From positions 17,190-81,189 of the forward strand of contig JAHDQY010000010.1 in the NCBI GenBank assembly GCA_018433595.1: a DNA stretch of 64,000 nt, in the 5' to 3' direction. The notes below the pieces were generated by a model. It did not search any database. It had not been told where the DNA came from and was given only the letters and a program-made list of their open reading frames with translations. This document shows, one piece after another, positions 56,574 to 64,000 of the stretch. This DNA comes from Synergistales bacterium (lineage in GTDB: Bacteria; Synergistota; Synergistia; Synergistales; Aminithiophilaceae). The position numbers and the translations under genes are program-made. Positions within the stretch are counted from its first letter, which is position 1. The number at the start of each line of letters is the position of its first letter.

Positions 56574-56906
56574 TCAGAAGGCCTCAAGCCCGCCCTCTCG
56601 GTCGGCGGCGACGGGGAGAAAGGCGTCGAAGCCGGAGATGGCGAAGACCTCGGCCACCATCCCCTTCATGGAACAGACGGTTACGGCGCCGCCGGAGGCT
56701 CGGGCCCTCTTGGCCAGGGCCAGGATGGCCCGGAGTCCGGCGCTGCTGATGTACTCGAGATCGGCCAGGTCAAGGAGGATCTTTCGATCGCCGCCTTCGA
56801 CCCAGGCGAGGCTCTCCTTCTCGAAGTCGGGCGCCGTCATGGCGTCCAGCCTGCCGACTACGGTCACGACGGTTTTGTCGTCCTGAACGGTTCGTTCCAG
56901 CTTCAC
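56574..56906 (-). CDS. STAS anti-sigma-factor antagonist (RsbV-like)
   Basis: A 110-residue single STAS domain: VVTVVGRLDAMTAPDFEKESL near the start and LLDLADLEYISSAGLRAILALAKRA near 45-69, with the phosphorylatable Ser in the SSAG motif. It is the first gene of the seven-gene operon and is presumably switched by the RsbW-like kinase and SpoIIE phosphatase. Start GTG 56906 with GGAGGGATGG upstream. It lies 46 bases after the GH3 gene. Confidence 0.92.
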   Translation of the reverse strand: MKLERTVQDDKTVVTVVGRLDAMTAPDFEKESLAWVEGGDRKILLDLADLEYISSAGLRAILALAKRARASGGAVTVCSMKGMVAEVFAISGFDAFLPVAADREGGLEAF

Positions 56907-56952
56907 GGGGCCATCCCTCCAGGGGTCATGTTTTCCATCATTTAAGTTTACC

Positions 56953-58623
56953 TCAAAGCGTACCGGTGCGGGAAGGGCACGGGGCCGGAAAAGCCTGGAG
57001 GCCCCAGCCTCGGGGAAGGAGGCCCGGCAGATCGACGGGAAGGCGTCCCCGAGGGGGGATGCGGCCCAGGAGAAGCCGGGAGAGCGCCTCCAGGGTGGCC
57101 CTGTCGTCGCCGTAGGCGGCCAGGGCCGAGGCGGCGTCGGGAAGGGCCGTCAGGTCGTAGGGGCCTCCCAGAGAGAGGAGAAGGAGGCGCCTTTCGTCGA
57201 GGGCGGCGAGGAGACCGGCCGTTTCGGGCTTCCTGTTGAGATCGTAGGCGGCGGCGACGATCAGAGGCTCGTCTTCGAGGGCCTCGATAAGCCGGAGGCG
57301 CTCCTCTTCAGGAGCCTCTTCGGAGTAGGCGACGGGCTTCAGCAGAGGGCAGGCCGCCGTGAGGGGCCGGAGCCGTTCCTCCCGCTGCCGGGGAAAGAGA
57401 AAGGGAACGGGGCCTTTCAGGGGGAGCGATCCGTCGCCGCGGAGAAGGGTGAGGGCCCGCTCGGCGACCTCCCTGGCCAGGGCCTCTCTCGCGTCGGTGG
57501 CGGTGGGGCCGAAAAGGCGGGGCCGGGCGTCGTTAAAGAGGCCCAGGGCCTCTTTGGCGGCGGCGATACGGGCAAGGGAGGCCTCAAGGCGATCGCGGTC
57601 GAGCCGCCCCGACCGGAGGGCCTCCACGAGGGCCTCGTGGACGGCGGTCTGCTCTTCCGGCTCGTGCCCCCTGTCGGCGCCAAGAACGAGCAGGTCCGCT
57701 CCGGCTTCGAGGGAGCGCAGGGCCGATTCGACGATGCCCCACTCTCTGTCGAGGGCGCCCATGCCGAGGGAGTCGCTGACGATGAGTCCCCGAAATCCCA
57801 GCTCCTCCCGGAGGAGTTCCTGGAGGATGGCCCGGGAGAAGCTGGCGGGGACTCCGTCCCTCTCCAGGGCGGGAACGACGACGTGGGCCGTCATGACGGC
57901 CGGAACGCCGGCGTCGATCATGCGGCGGAAGGGAAGAAGCTCGACGGCCTCCATCCGGCTCCGGCTGTGGGGGATCCTGGGGAGGCCCAGATGGGAGTCG
58001 ACATCGGTGTCGCCGTGGCCGGGGAAGTGCTTGGCCGAGCAGAGGACGCCCGACTCGGCGAAGGGGCCGATCCAGGCCGAGGCCAGGCGGGCCGTCTCAT
58101 CGGCGTCGGAGCCGAAGGAGCGGACGCCGATGACGGGGTTGGCGGCGTTGACGTTGACGTCGGCCACGGGGGCGAAGTCGAAGGTGATGCCCAGCTCGCG
58201 GAGCTGCTCCGCCGTGGCCCGGGCGACGCGGCCCGAGAGGACCTCGTCTCCGGTCGCGCCGAGAGCCATCGCTCCGGGGAAGGCGACGACGCCCTCGGTG
58301 AGGCGGTTCACCCTGCCTCCCTCCTGATCGACGGCCACGAAGGGCGGCAGGGCCCAGTGCGAGGCGCGGTGCTGGAGGTCGTCGACCAGGCGGGCCACCT
58401 GGCCGGCGTCCTTGACGTTGCCTGACGTGCTGTAGAGGATGACTCCGCCGGGGCGGATCCGGTCCAGGCGCCGCCAGGTCGCTTCGTCGAGTTCGTCGCC
58501 GCGGAAGAAGACGATCATCGTCTGCCCCGCCAGCTCCTCGTCGGCAAGGAGGGGCAGGGCCGGAGCGGCCGTCGGCCCGGAAAGGAGAATCAGCAGGGAC
58601 ACCGCGAAAAGGATGCGCTTCAT
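56953..58623 (-). CDS. Secreted glycoside hydrolase family 3 (NagZ-like)
   Basis: A 556-residue enzyme resembling beta-N-acetylhexosaminidase NagZ, with an N-terminal signal peptide (LFAVSLLILLSGPTAAPA) and a C-terminal extension. Motifs: FVAVDQEGGRVNRL near 100, FDFAPVADVN near 150, the catalytic dyad region KHFPGHGDTDVDSHLGLP near 200, and the nucleophile in LIVSDSLGMGAL near 270. It would cleave N-acetylglucosamine from cell-wall fragments outside the membrane. The C-terminal third resembles the second GH3 domain. Confidence 0.9.
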   Translation of the reverse strand: MKRILFAVSLLILLSGPTAAPALPLLADEELAGQTMIVFFRGDELDEATWRRLDRIRPGGVILYSTSGNVKDAGQVARLVDDLQHRASHWALPPFVAVDQEGGRVNRLTEGVVAFPGAMALGATGDEVLSGRVARATAEQLRELGITFDFAPVADVNVNAANPVIGVRSFGSDADETARLASAWIGPFAESGVLCSAKHFPGHGDTDVDSHLGLPRIPHSRSRMEAVELLPFRRMIDAGVPAVMTAHVVVPALERDGVPASFSRAILQELLREELGFRGLIVSDSLGMGALDREWGIVESALRSLEAGADLLVLGADRGHEPEEQTAVHEALVEALRSGRLDRDRLEASLARIAAAKEALGLFNDARPRLFGPTATDAREALAREVAERALTLLRGDGSLPLKGPVPFLFPRQREERLRPLTAACPLLKPVAYSEEAPEEERLRLIEALEDEPLIVAAAYDLNRKPETAGLLAALDERRLLLLSLGGPYDLTALPDAASALAAYGDDRATLEALSRLLLGRIPPRGRLPVDLPGLLPRGWGLQAFPAPCPSRTGTL

Positions 58624-58640
58624 GTCAAGATCTCCTTCGA

Positions 58641-60707
58641 TTACCGTTTCACCCGAAACAGGAAAGCGGGAACGACAAGCAGCAGGGCCGCCGGAGCGAA
58701 GCCGAGGGCGCAGCCGCCTCCGGAGTCCGGTGACGGGAGTTCGGCCCGGGCCGCCAGGCGGAGGAGGCGAAGGTCCGTCAGGGTCCCGTCGATGGCGCCG
58801 TCGCCGTCGTAGGGGCCTCCGTCCCTGACGGTGACCGAAGCGGCCTGCGGTTCCGGGGCCTCGAGAGGTTCGTAGAGCCCCCGGCGGTGATTGAACGCGA
58901 GAAGGGCCGCCTTGCGGATCGTGCCGGACGGCGAGGCGAACTCCTCTTCGTCTAGGCCGATCTCGGCGCCCTCGCCGGCGAGAGTCCAGCTTACGGCGCT
59001 GATGAGATCGGCGGAAGAGATCTCCAGCCGGCCCGAGGGGGTCCCGAGGAGATCCAGAAGGGCCTCCTCGTCGAAGGCTGAGGCCAGGACGGCGAAATCG
59101 AAGTCGGCCCTCGCCGCGAGATCCTCGGAGGCGACGATGTCGGTCGAGACGACGGGCGAAGAGGGGGACCGGGCGAAGGCCTTGAGGCAGACGTTGGCCG
59201 TGGCTTCGATGTCGGTCAGGTCCGTCCAGGTGATGCCGTTGGCGGAGACGAAGCTTTCTCCCCTCCCTGCCGCCGCCTTGTCGGAGTAGCCGACGATCGC
59301 CTTTTCGACGGCCACGGGGAAGGGGTAGCCCGGCGTGGTCAGGCGGACGACGACGGAAAAAGTCTCCCCGGCCGGGATGTAGACGGGCTTGTCGAGGGTT
59401 ACCCGATGATAGCCCGGCACGTCCGGCAGGGCCTTCTGACCGTCGATGACGAGCGTCCCCGACCGCGGAGCGCCGTCGCCCCCGGTGTAGACGTGGATTT
59501 CGGCGGCGTTGCCGACGCCGCCGGCGTAGAGGGAGATGGCCTCGATCTTTCCCGTCTCGACGGCGGCGAAGCGATTGGCGAGCCAGGCCGTCTCTTCCCC
59601 TTCGCCGGAAGGGGAGTAGGAGGAGATCCAGCCCAGGGGATCGTGCTGGTAGATCCTGACACCTATGTCGGCGGGTCCTCCCACATAGGCCGCGCCCGTG
59701 TCGAGGACGGCGTCCTCGTAGGAGAGATAGAAATAGCCTCCGTCGCCCCAGCGGGTGCCCCAGCTGTTCTTGACAATCCAGGCACCGCCTTTCTCCGGCC
59801 TGTTGAGGGGGTTGAAGTTCTCCCGGGGGTAGCCGTCGTCCCAGCCGACGATGGTGACGGCATGGTTGGCCCGGCCGACTTCCAGTCCGTCGGGGTTGCC
59901 GGCGGGAGTGAAGGAGGCGCTCGTCTCGGCGTTGAAGTAGGGCGAACGGCTCCAGTCGCCCGTCAGGGGATCGCCGGCGTAGACGCCGACGGAGACGGCG
60001 CCGTAGGCCATGAGCGCCCCCTTGATGTTCTCGATGTCGGCCTCGGGGTAGAAGGCGTCGGGGTCGCGGTAGAAGTTGCAGACCCGCTCCAGCCGGCGCG
60101 AGAGGGAGATGTCGAGTCGAGGGGGTTCTCCGTAGGGGGCGTCGGTCTCGTCGACGGCGCCCGTCCCCCGGGCCAGAAGGGCGACGGCCTGAAAGTCGTT
60201 GCCGCCGAAGTCCATCAGATCCTGAAGCTCCACGTCCTCTGACGTTACGTCGTTGAAGCCCGGCAGCGAGGGCGACTGGTCGATGTAGCCGAAGTAGCCC
60301 AGGTGCATCTCGGCGTAGTCGGGGGCCTTCAGGCCGGCCCGGAGGGCCGACGACTCCAGCGAGGCCAGGGCCGAGAAGGTCCAGCAGCTTCCGTAGGGGG
60401 CCTGGTCCCTGACGGGCGTCACGCAGCCCAGGGCGCGAAGGTCGTAGGAGGCGGGGAGGGCTGCGGCTCTCTCAAACGTTTCGGCTCCGAAGAAACGCCT
60501 TCCGGCGAGGTGGCTCAGATCCACCGGCGAAGGGGTGCGCCCCCGAAGTGCCGACGTTTCCGCCGCCTTGAACGCCTCTTCCTGCAGGGTTTCGACGAAG
60601 GACGGGTTCATCGGGGCCCAGGCGGCTTCTAGGGGGAGAGAGGCGAAGGCGGCGACGGCCGAAGCGACAAGGATGGGTGCCAGGATGCTGCCGTTGCGGA
60701 ATCCCAT
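58641..60707 (-). CDS. Secreted C1A papain-like protease with Synergist-CTERM-type tail
   Basis: A 688-residue exported protease. Signal peptide about 1-28; catalytic Cys in RDQAPYGSCWTFSALAS near 108, His in RANHAVTIVGWDDGYP near 290 and Asn in WIVKNSWGTRWGDGGYF near 325. A lectin-like beta domain follows. The C-terminus has SGGGCALGF, a hydrophobic stretch LLLVVPAFLF and basic RVKR, the pattern of the Synergist-CTERM sorting signal. Likely surface-anchored peptide digestion. ATG 60707 has AGGAGG upstream. Confidence 0.93.
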   Translation of the reverse strand: MGFRNGSILAPILVASAVAAFASLPLEAAWAPMNPSFVETLQEEAFKAAETSALRGRTPSPVDLSHLAGRRFFGAETFERAAALPASYDLRALGCVTPVRDQAPYGSCWTFSALASLESSALRAGLKAPDYAEMHLGYFGYIDQSPSLPGFNDVTSEDVELQDLMDFGGNDFQAVALLARGTGAVDETDAPYGEPPRLDISLSRRLERVCNFYRDPDAFYPEADIENIKGALMAYGAVSVGVYAGDPLTGDWSRSPYFNAETSASFTPAGNPDGLEVGRANHAVTIVGWDDGYPRENFNPLNRPEKGGAWIVKNSWGTRWGDGGYFYLSYEDAVLDTGAAYVGGPADIGVRIYQHDPLGWISSYSPSGEGEETAWLANRFAAVETGKIEAISLYAGGVGNAAEIHVYTGGDGAPRSGTLVIDGQKALPDVPGYHRVTLDKPVYIPAGETFSVVVRLTTPGYPFPVAVEKAIVGYSDKAAAGRGESFVSANGITWTDLTDIEATANVCLKAFARSPSSPVVSTDIVASEDLAARADFDFAVLASAFDEEALLDLLGTPSGRLEISSADLISAVSWTLAGEGAEIGLDEEEFASPSGTIRKAALLAFNHRRGLYEPLEAPEPQAASVTVRDGGPYDGDGAIDGTLTDLRLLRLAARAELPSPDSGGGCALGFAPAALLLVVPAFLFRVKR

Positions 60708-60783
60708 GAGAATCCTCCTTAAGTAAGGAACGACACTGAAGATGGCGTTGCCTGAGCGGTTCCTTCAAGATCGTCGGAGCCGT

Positions 60784-62034
60784 CTACCCCTTCGCCTCCG
60801 CCTCCGTCGGCGGGTTTTCCCCGACGGCGATGCGGGGGAGCCTGACGGCCCAGAGGGCCAGGATCAGGGCGCCTCCTCCGTTGGCGGCCAGCAAAAGGGG
60901 GAGGGGTACGACATGGTTGAGGAAGCCGAAAAGGATGAAGGCCAGGGGCATGACGGCGTAGCAGACGGCCGTCAGGAGGGCGAAGAACCGTCCCTTGACG
61001 GCGTCGGGAACGACCTTCTGGAAGAGGGCCGGCGCCGTGGCGTTGACGGTACCGAGCCCCAGCCCGGCGACGAAGAGGGAGGCCGTCATCACCTCCCGAT
61101 GTCCGGCGATGCCGAAGAGAGCGATGGCGGCGGCGACGGCGAAAAGGCCTCCCGTCATCCTTCCGTAGGGATTGACGAAGGGGCGGAGGCTCAGGAAAAG
61201 GGCCGAAAGAAGGGCTCCCAGGGCGAGGCTTCCCTCGAAGAGGCCGACCCAGAGAGGCCCCTCGCCGAGGATGTTGCGCACCGCCAGCGGAATGGAGAGG
61301 AGCAGCGGCGAGAAGAAGAAGTTGAAGGCGCCGAAGAGGGCCAGAAGCAGGGCGACGGGACGGTTCTCCCGGAGATAGTCCATTCCTTCGAGCATCTCCC
61401 GGCCGTAGCTCCGGCGAGGTCCCTGGCGTCCGGGGGCCGAGAGGTCCGTCGTCACGGCCAGGATCAGGACGAGGGAGAGGCAGAAGGTTCCGCCGTCGAA
61501 AAGGAAGGCTCCCAGCGGCCCCAGGGCCGCCAGGGCCGCCCCGCCCAGGGCGGCGCCGATGACGGAGGAGAACTGGAAGGCCGTCGAGTTGACGGCCGCC
61601 GCCGCCGCCACGTGCTCCCTGTCGGTGAGGGCCTCCAGCGAGCTGTTGGCGGCGGCCTCGAAAAGAGGCATGAAGAGGGAGATGGCGAAGACGAGCAGGT
61701 AGAGACGGGGCAGCGACAGGCGATCGGAGGCCAGCAGCGCCGAGAGGAGCAGCAGAAGGCCCAGGCGGACGACGTCGGCGGCGATCATGCAGCCTTTGCG
61801 GTGAAAGCGGTCGGCCAGGGTCCCCATGAAGGGGCCGAAGAGGACGATCGGCGCCATCGTCGTGGCCATGAGCAGGCCCAGGTGGAGGCTGCCGTTCTCG
61901 CCGCCGGAGCTGACGACCCACCAGGCCAGGGCGATGGAGAAGAACTTGTCGCCTACGGCGGAGACGAACCGTCCGATGAAGAACTTCCGGAAATCGGGGA
62001 AGAGGGCCAGGGGATGGCCGCCGGTTCCGCTCAT
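60784..62034 (-). CDS. MFS transporter
   Basis: Major facilitator of 416 residues with 12 predicted helices. The conserved A-like motif GTLADRFHRKGCMIAADVVRLG follows helix 2. Similar to MFS_3/enterobactin-exporter-like proteins. Start ATG 62034 overlaps the stop of the LuxE-like gene (ATGA), so these genes are coupled. Substrate unknown; export of an acylated or activated product is a guess from the neighbour. Confidence 0.88.
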   Translation of the reverse strand: MSGTGGHPLALFPDFRKFFIGRFVSAVGDKFFSIALAWWVVSSGGENGSLHLGLLMATTMAPIVLFGPFMGTLADRFHRKGCMIAADVVRLGLLLLLSALLASDRLSLPRLYLLVFAISLFMPLFEAAANSSLEALTDREHVAAAAAVNSTAFQFSSVIGAALGGAALAALGPLGAFLFDGGTFCLSLVLILAVTTDLSAPGRQGPRRSYGREMLEGMDYLRENRPVALLLALFGAFNFFFSPLLLSIPLAVRNILGEGPLWVGLFEGSLALGALLSALFLSLRPFVNPYGRMTGGLFAVAAAIALFGIAGHREVMTASLFVAGLGLGTVNATAPALFQKVVPDAVKGRFFALLTAVCYAVMPLAFILFGFLNHVVPLPLLLAANGGGALILALWAVRLPRIAVGENPPTEAEAKG

Positions 62035-63158
62035 GAGGGGTGTCGGGCCATCCGGTCGAGGATCTCCTGGGCGGCGATGGCGCACCCTTTGTGCTTGCGG
62101 GTGCCGCCGCGACGGACCGAGGCGATGTAGCTCCCCGGAAGGCCGCAGGGGCAGTTTCCGCCGAGGACGGCCACGTCGGTGGAGAGGATCGACTGGTTCG
62201 GCTGGGCGCCGTTCCAGGGAGAGAGGAGGAGAAGGAGCCCCTCACGGCCGAAACCGAGAGGCTGGAGGGTCAGCGGGTCGACGACGGCCAGCCGTGAGCA
62301 GGCCGGGACGTGGTGATGGCCCAGGGGGCAGGCTCCGTAGGGGATGCCGTGTTCGGCCATGCCGAAGACGTCGCGGACGCCTTCCGCGGGCAGCCCTGAG
62401 CTTTTTTCGACGAAGAGGGCGAAATCGCGCTGCCTCATCGGCTCGCCGCTGTGGTTTTTCCAGCCGCCCCCGGCGATGACGAAGCTCTCGGGGTCGAGGG
62501 CCAGGCCCGGCCGGAGCCGCTTGGCCTCGGTGAGAGCCCGGTGCATGAAGGCGGGGAAGCCGAGAAAGCGCAGGGGGCCGTCGGGGGCCAGTTCGACGAT
62601 GAGGCGGGCCGCGGCTTCGACGTCGAAGGCGAAGGCTCCGTTCTTGTCGCGCCGCAGGAGCCAGTGGACGCTCGCGGCGGGGGCGCAGGCCATCTTCTGT
62701 TCCGTGCTCCAGCTCGTCCCCACGTCGGAGGCCTCCGACCGGTCGTAGCTGAAGAGCAGGTAGTGAGCGGCCCTTTCGGAGCAGAATCCCAGGGCCGAAA
62801 AGATGTTCCGCGACAGGGTCTCCATCCGCCGGAGGCTCGAGGCGTCGAAATGGAGCTTCGTGCGCTGGCCCGACGTGCCCGAGCTGGTCAGGGTCAGAAC
62901 GACCTCTTCGGGAGCGACGGAGAGGAAGTCGTGAAGCTTGAGCGTCCCCACGAAGAGAGGGGGGAGGGAGAGGGCGTCGGCGACGGAGGCGATGGCGGCG
63001 GGGTCGAAGTTCCGGGATGCGTCCATCTCTCTCAGGAAGGGATGGACCTCTCTCTGGGTCAGGACGCTCTCGCGAAAGGCCTCGACGAAGAGATCCGCCG
63101 TCTCCTCCGGGGGGAGAAAGGGATTTTCCAGGTTGCAGAGTCGTTCCAGGGCGGTCAT
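62031..63158 (-). CDS. LuxE-like acyl-protein synthetase
   Basis: A 375-residue adenylating enzyme with the phosphate-binding motif LTLTSSGTSGQRTKLHFD near 91-108, as in LuxE and related acyl-protein synthetases, and FVIAGGGWKNHSGEPM near 237. A C-terminal Cys cluster NCPCGLPGSYI could be a zinc or acyl site. LuxE activates a fatty acid and hands it to a reductase; no LuxC or luciferase is present, so another acyl acceptor is likely. ATG 63158 has GGAGG 7 bases upstream. Confidence 0.85.
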   Translation of the reverse strand: MTALERLCNLENPFLPPEETADLFVEAFRESVLTQREVHPFLREMDASRNFDPAAIASVADALSLPPLFVGTLKLHDFLSVAPEEVVLTLTSSGTSGQRTKLHFDASSLRRMETLSRNIFSALGFCSERAAHYLLFSYDRSEASDVGTSWSTEQKMACAPAASVHWLLRRDKNGAFAFDVEAAARLIVELAPDGPLRFLGFPAFMHRALTEAKRLRPGLALDPESFVIAGGGWKNHSGEPMRQRDFALFVEKSSGLPAEGVRDVFGMAEHGIPYGACPLGHHHVPACSRLAVVDPLTLQPLGFGREGLLLLLSPWNGAQPNQSILSTDVAVLGGNCPCGLPGSYIASVRRGGTRKHKGCAIAAQEILDRMARHPS

Positions 63159-63160
63159 GG

Positions 63161-64000
63161 TCAAGCCTCCTCTCGGTCTTCGGCCAGGGGCCGGATGTAG
63201 TCGGCTAGCCGCTGGCCCCTCTCGCCGGCGACGGCGACGGTCCCGAAATCGACGGAGCAGTTGTTGAGATAGATCAGGGCCAGCCTGTCGCCCTGTCGGC
63301 GGGGGAGAATCCCGCAGAAGAAGAAGCCCCGCCGCTCCAGAGACTCGGTCAGTGCCGGTGTGGCGGGGTCTTCCAGGTTGAGCCGGACGAGGACGGCGTC
63401 GGTCCGCCGCAGACAGAACTGACGGACCAGGTGGTGCAGGTGGGCCTCCGTCCCGGAGGCCGCCTCCTCGACGTCGATGACGGCGGCGTTGATGGCGTCG
63501 GCCAGGTCCGCCGTCATCCGCCCCGGCCCCTCTCTTTGCCCGGCGGCGGGAGGGGCGAAGGTCCGCTCCAGGCCGAGGGAGTCGTAGAGCTCGGCCATGA
63601 AGGCCCGATGCCGGGGAGGGAGATGGACGGCGTAGGCCTCTTGGGCGTCCAGAGGGAGGTGCTGGTAGGCCAGGGTCAGACGCTGGCAACTCGCTCCGGC
63701 GAGCTTGCGGAAATCCATCGACGGGGCGAAGAAGCCGACGAGAAGGGCGCTGTGGAGAAACCCCCAGGAGAGGGCCGCCTTCTGGGAGGCCTCGTGGGTG
63801 GTGACGGACTGGACGAAGGCGCTCCCGTAGCCCCGCCGCCGGGCCTCCTCCGTGAGATGGATCGTCATCTCCTTCAGGAGGCCCCGCCCCCGGTAGCGGG
63901 GTTTGACGAAGGCCATCCCCAGTTCGACGTCATCGGCTCCGGCGGTGATCTCCAGGGCGCAGTGGGCCAGGATGTCGCCGTCGGAGACGGCCACGAAGGA
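63161..64000 (-). CDS. GNAT-type acetyltransferase, N-terminus beyond window
   Basis: At least 279 residues visible, with the frame open to the window end. The acetyl-CoA motif is FVKPRYRGRGLLKEM near residue 30 of the visible part, following ALEITAGADDVELGMA. The C-terminal part shows a second GNAT-like half (DAVLVRLNLEDPATPALTESLERRGFFFCGI). It stops two bases before the LuxE-like start, so it is probably in the same operon. Substrate unknown. Confidence 0.8.
   Translation of the reverse strand, partial: SFVAVSDGDILAHCALEITAGADDVELGMAFVKPRYRGRGLLKEMTIHLTEEARRRGYGSAFVQSVTTHEASQKAALSWGFLHSALLVGFFAPSMDFRKLAGASCQRLTLAYQHLPLDAQEAYAVHLPPRHRAFMAELYDSLGLERTFAPPAAGQREGPGRMTADLADAINAAVIDVEEAASGTEAHLHHLVRQFCLRRTDAVLVRLNLEDPATPALTESLERRGFFFCGILPRRQGDRLALIYLNNCSVDFGTVAVAGERGQRLADYIRPLAEDREEA

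Overview
The window (64 kb, GC-rich by eye, about two thirds G+C) looks like chromosome of a motile, anaerobic, amino-acid-fermenting member of the Synergistota. Support: a LysW-carrier lysine/arginine operon, a cysteine desulfidase, a NhaC antiporter, a double-cubane cluster protein, many chemoreceptors, and a secreted protease ending in a tail of the Synergist-CTERM type. Genus cannot be fixed from this alone. No rRNA, tRNA, CRISPR array, insertion sequence or phage gene was seen.

Layout. 1-8.3 kb: 5'-truncated PEP carboxykinase, bioY, then a T-box leader and the operon lysW-lysX-lysY-lysZ-lysJ-lysK, with a possible basic leader peptide and terminator between lysX and lysY. 8.3-11.6 kb: a hypothetical gene and a KdpD-like kinase/KdpE-like regulator pair preceded by an 11-bp-phased repeat array. 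11.6-15.2 kb (minus): azlCD, arsenite methyltransferase, an ArsP-like permease and a small thioredoxin, under a promoter whose -10 box lies in an ArsR-type operator. 15.2-20.3 kb (minus): TetR regulator, LCM-type methyltransferase and two half-ABC exporters. 20.5-25.6 kb: two desulfurase-like aminotransferases, an ArsR gene and a truncated arsR relic with matching operators, a DUF3343 sulfur/selenium carrier-like protein and a double-cubane protein. 25.7-40.6 kb: a chemoreceptor, clpB, nhaC, an AT-rich islet, a degenerate receiver-HTH-GAF fusion, cheW, a second chemoreceptor, a response regulator and a hybrid kinase. 40.7-46.8 kb: cysteine desulfidase, PTS enzyme I, a broken periplasmic-binding-protein gene and an HD-GYP protein.

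46.8-64 kb is almost entirely minus strand: a third chemoreceptor, then a tightly overlapping seven-gene operon (STAS antagonist, RsbW-like kinase, NMT1-type binding protein, dCache-SpoIIE phosphatase, PAS-GGDEF-HD protein, ODP-type di-iron protein, soluble chemoreceptor). Upstream lie a lipid-independent secreted GH3 enzyme, a papain-like protease, an MFS carrier, a LuxE-like synthetase and a GNAT protein cut by the window end.

The most interesting unit is the operon at 49.1-56.9 kb, which joins a partner switch, c-di-GMP synthesis and an oxygen/iron-type chemotaxis sensor by translational coupling and has no sigma factor beside it. Next are the ArsR regulon with its tandem duplication and relic, and the duplicated regulator/kinase pair in which one copy has become a phosphorylation-dead fusion.
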